32,814 nucleotides of DNA. Source: a virus. Both the position numbers and the translations under genes were made by a program. A model generated the notes under the pieces. The model saw nothing but the letters and a program-made list of their open reading frames with translations, ran no database searches and had not been told where the DNA came from. Below are positions 27,341 through 32,814 of the stretch, piece by piece. The first letter of the stretch is position 1. Every line of letters starts with the position of its first letter. Where the stretch lies: positions 1 through 32,814 of the IMG/VR virus record IMGVR_UViG_3300023116_000187; one strand, written 5' to 3'.

Positions 27341-28744
27341 ATGCTCAACCCATTTTTTCAACAAGGTTCTCAAACAGAGCAAAGTTTAGTTCAAGATCTA
27401 ATCAACGAACAGTTGAGAATGTATGGCGTTGAGGTATATTATCTTCCAAGAATCTATGCAAAGACAAATACCATAATTAGAGAAGTAATCCAATCAGAAT
27501 TTACAAATGCATATCCTTTGGAAGCATATGTAGATAGTTATGAGGGATATGGTGGGCAAAGTACAATCTTATCCAAATTTGGAATTCAAGAACTTGATGA
27601 TTTGACTCTGATTATCTCTCAGGAAAGATATAGTAATTATATTACACCACTTCTTGGAAATGTAAGTAATTCTGAACTTTCTACAAGACCTAAAGAAGGT
27701 GATTTGATTTATTTTCCATTAGGTGACAGATTATTTGAGATCAAATATGTTGAACATGAGCAACCATTCTATCAGTTACAGAAAAATTATGTTTATACAT
27801 TGAGATGCTCACTCTTCAGATATGAAGATGAGGTTCTTGATACTGGTGTTGATGAAATTGATGATGAAATTGATCAACTTGGATATATTCAAACCCTCAC
27901 TCTACTTGGAGCAGGTTCAACAGCAACTGGAATTACAACATTCTGCCCTTCTGGTGCTGTAAATCAAATTTATATCACCAATATGGGAAGTGGATACACT
28001 AAGCAACCCATCATTGGATTTTCATCAGCTCCTGCTGGAGGAATCACTGCTGTTGGAGTAGCATCAATCACTACATCATACATTGGTTGTAGTGGAATAA
28101 ATGGTGGAAAAATTGCTTCCATCAATATAACAAATCCTGGATGTGGATATACTGAACCACCTTGGATTACAATCAGAGAAGGTGGAGGAACAGGAGCTGC
28201 TGCAACAGCAGGAATTGGCACAACAGGATCTATTGGCATTGTAACTATCACCAGTGGAGGATCTGGATATACAACAAATCCAAACATTACTTTTGCAGGT
28301 GGTGGCTCTGGTGTAGGATTTATTACAGCAAGAGGATTTGGTGAAATTAATTCTGCAGGTATAGTTACTGTTGCTTATATTACACATGCTGGACTTGGAT
28401 ATACCCAAGCACCAACTATCACATTTGATGCACCAACTGGTATTGGAACAACTGTGGGAGTTGGAACTTTCATCTTCAATGAGATTATTACAGGTCAAAC
28501 TTCAGGCACAACTGCAAGAGTTAAAAAGTGGACTGCTTCCTCCAACTCTCTTGAAGTTTCTATTGTTGATGGAACATTTACACCTGGTGAAAAGATTCAA
28601 GGTCAAGATTCTGGAGCATTCTACATAGTGACCAATCAAAATACTGATGATCTTGTAGATGCATTTGCAGACAATGATACCTTTGAAACTGAGGGTGATG
28701 CAATACTTGATTTCTCAGAAACTAATCCATTTGGTATGCCCTGA
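27341..28744 (+). CDS. 14: Neck protein gp14 with a large internal module insertion
   Basis: A 467-residue protein, much longer than T4 gp14 (256). Residues 1 to about 185 match gp14: EQLRMYGVEVYYLPRIYAKT, FGIQELDDLTLIISQERY, and FPLGDRLFEIKYVEHEQPF. Residues about 190-430 are an insert rich in GxGY modules (GSGYTKQP, GCGYTEPP, GSGYTTNP, GLGYTQAP). It ends with two GxxSGxxA-type units (GQTSGTTARV near 385 and GQDSGAF near 421). The C-terminal tail DFSETNPFGMP looks like the native gp14 end, so the modules appear to be inserted rather than appended. A Shine-Dalgarno-like AGGA lies 8 bases before the ATG. gp14 acts with gp13 at the head-tail junction; the insert would be displayed around the neck. 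Confidence 0.93.
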   Translation: MLNPFFQQGSQTEQSLVQDLINEQLRMYGVEVYYLPRIYAKTNTIIREVIQSEFTNAYPLEAYVDSYEGYGGQSTILSKFGIQELDDLTLIISQERYSNYITPLLGNVSNSELSTRPKEGDLIYFPLGDRLFEIKYVEHEQPFYQLQKNYVYTLRCSLFRYEDEVLDTGVDEIDDEIDQLGYIQTLTLLGAGSTATGITTFCPSGAVNQIYITNMGSGYTKQPIIGFSSAPAGGITAVGVASITTSYIGCSGINGGKIASINITNPGCGYTEPPWITIREGGGTGAAATAGIGTTGSIGIVTITSGGSGYTTNPNITFAGGGSGVGFITARGFGEINSAGIVTVAYITHAGLGYTQAPTITFDAPTGIGTTVGVGTFIFNEIITGQTSGTTARVKKWTASSNSLEVSIVDGTFTPGEKIQGQDSGAFYIVTNQNTDDLVDAFADNDTFETEGDAILDFSETNPFGMP

Positions 28745-28752
28745 ACATTTTT

Positions 28753-28760
28753 GTTAAATA
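28753..28760 (+). promoter_or_regulatory. T4-like late-promoter motif GTTAAATA
   Basis: The motif lies in the gap after gp14, 25 bases before the gp15 ATG. The leader is A/T-rich and lacks a Shine-Dalgarno. Confidence 0.65.
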
Positions 28761-28785
28761 GTAAGTATAAAGTTGTACTATAAAA

Positions 28786-29787
28786 ATGTTTGAGTATTTT
28801 TATAACGAGATCTTCAGATCTGTTATTATTGGGTTTGGAACCTTGTTTAACGGAATTGAAATCCAACATAAGGATTCTAATGATGATACATTCAGTATCA
28901 TAAAAGTTCCTCTTGCATATGGTCCAACTCAAAAGTTTCTTGCAAGAATGCAACAAGAAGCAGATCTGAACAAACCAATTCAGATGACTCTTCCAAGAAT
29001 GTCATTTGAAATGGTTGGATTGCAGTATGATCCATCTCGCAAATCTACTCAAACACAAACTATCATCAATCAAACGCCTGATGGTAGTGCATTAAAAAGG
29101 AACTACATGCCAGTTCCTTATAACATATCATTCCAACTTTCTATTATGACAAAGTTGAATGATGATATGCTTCAGATTATTGAACAGATACTTCCATATT
29201 TCCAACCTGCTTATAACCTTTCTATAAACTTCCTTGGAAATCTGAAAGAGAAAAGAGATATTCCTATTCAATTAGATTCCATTCAAATGGATGATGATTA
29301 TGAAGGCAATTTTGATACAAGAAGAGCACTTATTTACACACTAAACTTTACAGCAAAAGTATATCTGTTTGGTCCTATCTCTGATATCACTGGAGATATC
29401 ATTAAGAAGGTATCTGTTGGATTTGTTGCTGGAGAAAGAGGTGGCACTGCTGCTACAAGAGATCTTACCTATCAAGTTGTTCCAAGAGCAACAAAAGATT
29501 ATGATGGTAGTGTAGTGACTAACCTTGCTGAAAACGTTGACCTCACAGAAACAGTCATTACTGTTAATGATGGAAGTGCAGTGACTGCACAAACATACAT
29601 TTATGTTGGGGATGAAGAAATGTATGTTGAATCTATTTCTGGAAATGACCTCACTGTAAGGAGAGCACAAGACAACACAACCCCACAAAACCATGTATCT
29701 GGTGCTGAGGTTAAGAGTATCACTGCTGCAGATAACAATCTCATTGAGTTTGGTGATAACTTTGGATTTGATGGAACCACTTTTTGA
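28786..29787 (+). CDS. 15: Tail terminator / sheath stabiliser gp15 with C-terminal extension
   Basis: A 333-residue protein against 272 in T4. The start MFEYFYNEIFRSVIIGFGTL, the NKPIQMTLPRMSFEMVGLQY segment and the NDDMLQIIEQILPYFQPAYN block (about 125-144) are characteristic of gp15. gp15 forms the hexameric ring that ends the tail tube and sheath and docks to the neck. Residues about 245-333 form an extension absent from typical gp15. It holds a YVGDEEMYVESISGNDLTV unit and a RAQ..T...H..G pattern, as in the giant gp7-like protein and the 2486-residue protein, and ends in FGFDGTTF. That ending resembles the DGGTF tails of three proteins downstream. Followed 10 bases later by gp16. Confidence 0.93.
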   Translation: MFEYFYNEIFRSVIIGFGTLFNGIEIQHKDSNDDTFSIIKVPLAYGPTQKFLARMQQEADLNKPIQMTLPRMSFEMVGLQYDPSRKSTQTQTIINQTPDGSALKRNYMPVPYNISFQLSIMTKLNDDMLQIIEQILPYFQPAYNLSINFLGNLKEKRDIPIQLDSIQMDDDYEGNFDTRRALIYTLNFTAKVYLFGPISDITGDIIKKVSVGFVAGERGGTAATRDLTYQVVPRATKDYDGSVVTNLAENVDLTETVITVNDGSAVTAQTYIYVGDEEMYVESISGNDLTVRRAQDNTTPQNHVSGAEVKSITAADNNLIEFGDNFGFDGTTF

Positions 29788-29797
29788 GGATTGAAAA

Positions 29798-30232
29798 ATG
29801 AAGGAAAAGTATGATAAACTTAATGAAACATTTGACATTCAACCAACAGAGGTTGAAGTGGAGGTCCAAAAGCATGATATCGAGAATAAGATTGAAAAAG
29901 TCAGGTCAAGTAGTGAAGACATTCGTAAGGACTACGAATATACAAGGGGTAATTTATATTCGATCATTGAAAAAGGACAAGAAGCAATTAATGGTATCTT
30001 AGAACTTGCACAAGAAAGTGAAATGCCCAGAGCATATGAAGTTGCAGGTCAACTTATTAAAAATGTTTCTGATGCTACTGATAAATTGATGGATCTTCAG
30101 AAAAAACTCAAAGATGTAACTGAAGATAAGGAAGTAAAGGGACCAACAACAGTGAACAATGCTCTTTTTGTTGGTTCTACTGCTGAACTTCAGAAACTTC
30201 TAAAAAAATCAGCCACAGACATAAATAGTTAA
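29798..30232 (+). CDS. 16: Small terminase subunit gp16
   Basis: A 144-residue, mostly helical protein, close to T4 gp16 (164). Matching features are the DYEYTRGNLYSIIEKGQEAI segment (about 45-64), the ARE-like SEMPRAYEVAGQLIKNVSDA segment (about 75-94), the DLQKKLKDVTEDK helix and the C-terminal NNALFVGSTAELQKLL. gp16 forms the ring that regulates the packaging ATPase gp17 and selects viral DNA. GAGG lies 8 bases before the ATG, a good Shine-Dalgarno. The gp17 gene that usually follows is not next to it: four fibre-like genes intervene before the window ends. The last codons contain the next late-promoter motif. Confidence 0.9.
   Translation: MKEKYDKLNETFDIQPTEVEVEVQKHDIENKIEKVRSSSEDIRKDYEYTRGNLYSIIEKGQEAINGILELAQESEMPRAYEVAGQLIKNVSDATDKLMDLQKKLKDVTEDKEVKGPTTVNNALFVGSTAELQKLLKKSATDINS
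30220..30227 (+). promoter_or_regulatory. T4-like late-promoter motif CATAAATA inside the gp16 end
   Basis: The octamer is identical to the one before gp13. It overlaps the final codons of gp16 and lies 17 bases before the ATG at 30245. Despite the coding constraint, match and spacing support a real promoter for the three small genes that follow. Confidence 0.7.
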
Positions 30233-30244
30233 AAAGTCCCAGAC

Positions 30245-30580
30245 ATGGCAGTCAATCCAGTAATCAATATAACCATTCCACAAGGTTCAGATTTTTCAGA
30301 AGTTTTTGTATCCACAGAAACTGATGGTTCTGCATCCAATCTTGCTGGGTATACTGGTGCTGCTAAGATCAAAAAACATCCTGGATCAGATACTTCAAGT
30401 TCATTTACAGTTAGTATCACAGCATCTACTGGTGAAGTTTCTATTGCAATGACTTCTGGCAGAACTGTTGCTTTGGATCCAGGTAGATACTATTATGATG
30501 TAAGATTGACTTCAGGAAGTGGAGCGGTTTCCAGATTAGTTGAAGGGATGGCATTTGTAACTGCAGGAATTACCACCTAA
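30245..30580 (+). CDS. Small beta-rich protein, possible Ig-like or BppU-N-like virion component
   Basis: A 111-residue protein with alternating strand-like segments. They run from NITIPQGSDFSEVFV near the N-terminus through NLAGYTGAAKIKK and GEVSIAMTSG to LDPGRYYYDVRLTSG and LVEGMAFVTAG. The order (strand, 'DGxxxNLxGYxxxxxIK', 'TGxVSIxM', 'LxPGxYYYDV', final strand) resembles the beta-sandwich of baseplate upper protein N-terminal domains and similar small phage adhesin domains. This is a fold-level guess. It lacks a Shine-Dalgarno and is the first gene behind a late motif, so it is probably made late as a virion component. It is followed 5 bases later by the first of two paralogues. No enzyme motif is visible. 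Confidence 0.75.
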   Translation: MAVNPVINITIPQGSDFSEVFVSTETDGSASNLAGYTGAAKIKKHPGSDTSSSFTVSITASTGEVSIAMTSGRTVALDPGRYYYDVRLTSGSGAVSRLVEGMAFVTAGITT

Positions 30581-30585
30581 GTAAA

Positions 30586-30909
30586 ATGGCAGTAGTCAAA
30601 AAGGCACAGTCCATTTCAAATATTGCTAAGAAAAAAGCAATACGGAAAGTAGCAACTCAATCAGTAAGACAACCGTCAATTGTGACTGAGATGGGTGATG
30701 TTAACTTTGGAACTTTAACTGAAGCAAATGATGGACAGATTGTTTCATATGATGCAGCAACAGATAAGTTTATTTTGATTACTGCTGATGAATTGCTGGC
30801 AGTATCTGCAGAGGATAATGACATCCCTGATGAGTTGGTGACTGCACTGGAAGGTGAACTTGATCTTGGTCAAATTCAAGTTGAGACACTTGATGGAGGT
30901 ACTTTCTAA
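30586..30909 (+). CDS. Small fibre-cassette protein A (DGGTF tail)
   Basis: A 107-residue protein with a basic N-terminus (KKAQSISNIAKKKAIRK) and an acidic C-terminal half. From residue 40 it aligns with the next protein: NFGTL / DFGTL; IVSYDAATDKF / IMRYNASTGKF; a P(D/Q)..V...E.....D segment; and the ending LDGGTF / IDGGTF. The two are clearly tandem paralogues, and this one has about 28 extra basic residues at its N-terminus. Its stop overlaps the next start by one base (TAATG). Function is unknown; it lies between a beta-rich protein and a fibre, so a role in fibre assembly or attachment is inferred. Confidence 0.8.
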   Translation: MAVVKKAQSISNIAKKKAIRKVATQSVRQPSIVTEMGDVNFGTLTEANDGQIVSYDAATDKFILITADELLAVSAEDNDIPDELVTALEGELDLGQIQVETLDGGTF

Positions 30910-31139
30910 TGCCAACCAGATTAAGAGATCTCTCAAATACTGATTTTGGCACTTTAAATGCACAAAAGAATAAAAATATAATGAGATATAATGCATCAAC
31001 AGGAAAGTTTGATGTGATACAAATTGACAATACTTTGGGGTTAGCAACAACACCACCACAATCATTTGTTGATGTAGTAGAGAGCAAAATTGATACTGAC
31101 AATATACCCATTAGAGGTATTGATGGGGGAACTTTTTAG
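30909..31139 (+). CDS. Small fibre-cassette protein B (DGGTF tail)
   Basis: A 76-residue protein with a Shine-Dalgarno GGAGG at 30895-30899 and an ATG that overlaps the previous stop. It opens PTRLRDLSNTDFGTL and shows a YNASTGKF motif at about residues 26-33. It ends IRGIDGGTF. It is the shorter paralogue of protein A, lacking the basic N-terminal extension. The stop TAG (31137-31139) is the left arm of a 6-bp inverted repeat that surrounds the next late-promoter motif. Role unknown, probably virion-associated. Confidence 0.8.
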   Translation: MPTRLRDLSNTDFGTLNAQKNKNIMRYNASTGKFDVIQIDNTLGLATTPPQSFVDVVESKIDTDNIPIRGIDGGTF

Positions 31140-31153
31140 TATCCTAAATACTA
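31137..31153. repeat. Inverted repeat around a late-promoter motif
   Basis: TAGTAT (31137-31142) and ATACTA (31148-31153) are perfect 6-base arms with a CCTAA spacer. The structure covers the CTAAATA motif. It may be coincidental because the motif itself is A/T-rich. Confidence 0.4.
31143..31150 (+). promoter_or_regulatory. T4-like late-promoter motif CCTAAATA
   Basis: The motif begins four bases after the upstream stop and ends 24 bases before the fibre ATG. No Shine-Dalgarno follows. Confidence 0.7.
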
Positions 31154-31174
31154 TTAAACATTAGAATTAGATAG

Positions 31175-32761
31175 ATGGCATCTCCTGTAATTCAGTTTAA
31201 AAGAGGCGCCTTTGCAAATCTTCCTGGTCTTCAGGCAGGTGAACCAGCTCTCACAACAGATACCTTCGAACTTTACGTTGGTATAAACAGCACCACTGGT
31301 GGCAATAAGTTTTTTGGTTCTCATAGATATTGGACAAGAGAAGGATCTTCAACAGGAAGTGCTGTAAATCTTGTTGAGGGAACATCAAATGGTTCTTCCT
31401 ATGTTGCTCTCAAATCACCAGATTCACTATCAGGAAATGTAACTTTTACACTTCCAGGTTCTGATGGAACTAATGGGCAAGTTCTTACAACCAACGGTTC
31501 AGGAACTCTGTCATTCAGCACTCTTTCATCAAGTTTAAGCCTTGCTGGTGACACTGGAACAGATACACTGACTGTTGGAAGTGATACTCTGACATTCACT
31601 GGTGGAACTGGAATTGATGCTACAGTTACTGATAATCAAGTTTCATATGGTCTTGATGCACAACTTGTTGATATTGCAGGTTTAACACCTTCTGATGGCG
31701 GAATCATCATTGGTGATGGTAGCAACTTTGTTGTAGAATCTGGTGCTACTGCCAGAGCATCTCTTGGAGTTGATGTTGCTGGAACTGATAACTCCACAGA
31801 TGTAACTCTGGTTACTGCAACTGCTGACTATCTGAGTATTTCTGGTCAAGCAATCACTCTTGGTTTGATTGACCTTACTGCTGATGTTAGTGGTACTCTT
31901 CCACTTGCTAATGGTGGTATTGGTGCTACAACTGCTGCTGGTGCAAGAACAAACCTTGGACTTGCCATTGGTTCTGATGTTCAGGCATATGATGCAGAAC
32001 TTGCTGCTCTTGCTTCTGTAACATCTGCTGCTAACAAACTTCCTTACTTCACTGGATCAGGAACTGCTGACGTTGCTGATTTAAGTGCTTTTGGTAGAAG
32101 TTTGATTGATGATGCTGATGCATCTGCTGCAAGAACAACTTTAGGTGTTGATGTTGCTGGTACAGACAACTCAACAGATGTAACCCTCGCAGGTTCTTAT
32201 GATTATCTGACCCTTTCTGATCAGCAAATCACTCTGGGTCAGGTTGATCTTTCAACTGATGTAACTGGTACATTAACAACCACAACAGTTAATGTAACCA
32301 ATGTAAAAGCAAATGATGGCACTTCTGCCATCCAAATCACAGACAGCACTGGTGCTGTTGAGATGTCTCAGAACTTGACTGTTCAGGGCAACCTGATTGT
32401 CAATGGTTCTACTACACAGGTCAATACAACTCAAACAACTATTGAAGACCAACTTCTGGAGTTGGGTATTGTTGATGGAAGTGCTCCATCTTCTGACTTG
32501 AATAAGGATCTTGGTATCCTGTTCAATTACTATACTTCTTCTGCTAAGAAAGCAGCAGTATACTGGGATGACAGTGCATCAAGAATTGTTCTTTCTGATG
32601 ATGTTTCAGAAAGTTCTGGAGTCCTGACTGCTGCATCATATGCAGGTCTTGAGATTGGTTCTCTGTGGGTTAATGATTGTGCTGGTCCATCACAGGTAAT
32701 CAACTGCTCTGGTTCAACTAGGACTCTGGAGAACATCACAGTTGATGGTGGAACATTCTGA
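31175..32761 (+). CDS. Tail- or head-fibre protein
   Basis: A 528-residue protein. The N-terminus ([20 protein letters not shown], then [11 protein letters not shown] and FFGSHRYW) is the attachment-type module common in marine phage fibres. The middle contains phage fibre repeats: [32 protein letters not shown], and a 16-residue unit [16 protein letters not shown] present twice, exactly 126 codons apart. The C-terminal part ([18 protein letters not shown], then [19 protein letters not shown]) is another common marine phage fibre module. The protein ends VDGGTF, the tail also found on the two preceding small proteins. Composition is Gly/Ala/Thr/Asp-rich with no cysteine until two near residues 500 and 508. 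It is the only large gene in its unit, closed by a terminator. Whether it sits on tail, neck or head cannot be told from sequence. Confidence 0.85.
   Translation: MASPVIQFKRGAFANLPGLQAGEPALTTDTFELYVGINSTTGGNKFFGSHRYWTREGSSTGSAVNLVEGTSNGSSYVALKSPDSLSGNVTFTLPGSDGTNGQVLTTNGSGTLSFSTLSSSLSLAGDTGTDTLTVGSDTLTFTGGTGIDATVTDNQVSYGLDAQLVDIAGLTPSDGGIIIGDGSNFVVESGATARASLGVDVAGTDNSTDVTLVTATADYLSISGQAITLGLIDLTADVSGTLPLANGGIGATTAAGARTNLGLAIGSDVQAYDAELAALASVTSAANKLPYFTGSGTADVADLSAFGRSLIDDADASAARTTLGVDVAGTDNSTDVTLAGSYDYLTLSDQQITLGQVDLSTDVTGTLTTTTVNVTNVKANDGTSAIQITDSTGAVEMSQNLTVQGNLIVNGSTTQVNTTQTTIEDQLLELGIVDGSAPSSDLNKDLGILFNYYTSSAKKAAVYWDDSASRIVLSDDVSESSGVLTAASYAGLEIGSLWVNDCAGPSQVINCSGSTRTLENITVDGGTF
31763..31810 (+). 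repeat. Fibre repeat copy 1
   Basis: Encodes [16 protein letters not shown], identical in protein to copy 2 but different at several third codon positions. This indicates an old duplication kept by selection on the protein. Confidence 0.85.
32141..32188 (+). repeat. Fibre repeat copy 2
   Basis: Second copy of the 16-residue unit, 378 bases (126 codons) after the first. Both copies are preceded by an ARxxLG motif and followed by a strand-rich 'DYLxxSxQxITLGxxDL' block, so the real repeat unit is longer than the identical core. Confidence 0.85.
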
Positions 32762-32775
32762 TTCCCATAATATAC

Positions 32776-32783
32776 TCTAAATA
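32776..32783 (+). promoter_or_regulatory. T4-like late-promoter motif TCTAAATA for the next unit
   Basis: The motif lies 14 bases after the fibre stop and ends on the first base of the terminator stem. Transcripts from it would start near 32790, inside the hairpin. The gene it serves begins beyond the window. Confidence 0.65.
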
Positions 32784-32808
32784 GAGGGGCTTATGCCCCT
32801 CTTTTTTT
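32783..32808 (+). terminator. Rho-independent terminator
   Basis: A perfect 8-bp G/C-rich stem (arms 32783-32790 and 32795-32802) has a TTAT loop and is followed by six T (32803-32808). It closes the fibre unit. Confidence 0.92.
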
Positions 32809-32814
32809 ATGAAT

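Noticed and set aside
28076-28498. A 140-codon minus-strand ORF opposite gp14, rich in Ser, Cys and Asn.
   Set aside because: It is the antisense shadow of Gly- and Thr-rich repeats. The odd composition comes from reversed repeat codons, and there are no initiation signals.
29341-29838. A 165-codon minus-strand ORF spanning the gp15-gp16 junction.
   Set aside because: It is antisense to two confidently identified genes, and its Cys/Ser-rich composition is typical of a shadow frame.
31763-32188. Repeated nucleotide units in the fibre gene as a possible CRISPR array or mobile repeat.
   Set aside because: There are only two copies, in frame within one protein, differing at synonymous sites. 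They are protein repeats.

Overview
This window is a stretch of a T4-like (contractile-tailed) phage genome. It is AT-rich, and every convincing gene is on the + strand. The gene order gp25, gp6, gp7-like, gp8, (large virion proteins), gp13, gp14, gp15, gp16 is the T4 morphogenesis order as modified in marine T4-like phages. The late-promoter-like motif, the small conserved genes and the very large module-rich virion proteins all resemble marine cyanomyoviruses and their relatives that infect other marine bacteria. No host-diagnostic gene (photosynthesis gene, integrase, tRNA) is present, so the host is an inference.

Layout. 1-2627 is an accessory block: a possible gene end at the left edge, a small membrane protein, a small conserved protein, a GT-A-like glycosyltransferase and a 48-residue basic protein closed by a strong terminator (1622-1651), then two unassigned proteins. 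The block has two sigma70-type promoters (21-49 and a perfect consensus at 592-620), so part of it looks early. 2630-17158 is the inner baseplate wedge: gp25, gp6 and a 4008-residue protein whose N-terminus resembles the C-terminal part of T4 gp7. 17162-26445 holds gp8, a 2486-residue virion protein and a 73-residue protein. 26447-28744 holds neck proteins gp13 and gp14. 28753-30232 holds the tail terminator gp15 and small terminase gp16. 30220-32761 is a fibre-like cassette of three small proteins and a 528-residue fibre. The window ends in a terminator (32783-32808) that overlaps a further late-promoter motif.

Eight copies of an nYTAAATA / nATAAATA motif, matching the T4-like late promoter (TATAAATA), divide the late genes into functional units. 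In six units the motif lies 17-26 bases before a start codon that has no clear Shine-Dalgarno. Genes internal to the units often do have one.

The most notable biology is modular growth of the virion proteins. The gp7-like, gp8, 2486-residue, gp14 and gp15 proteins are all longer than their T4 counterparts, where one exists. They share recurring short beta-type modules (GxGY; IGxE...RAQ; GxxSGAxA), and the gp7-like protein also carries a YHYH-type domain. Separately, three consecutive proteins before the right-hand terminator end in the same DGGTF tail.
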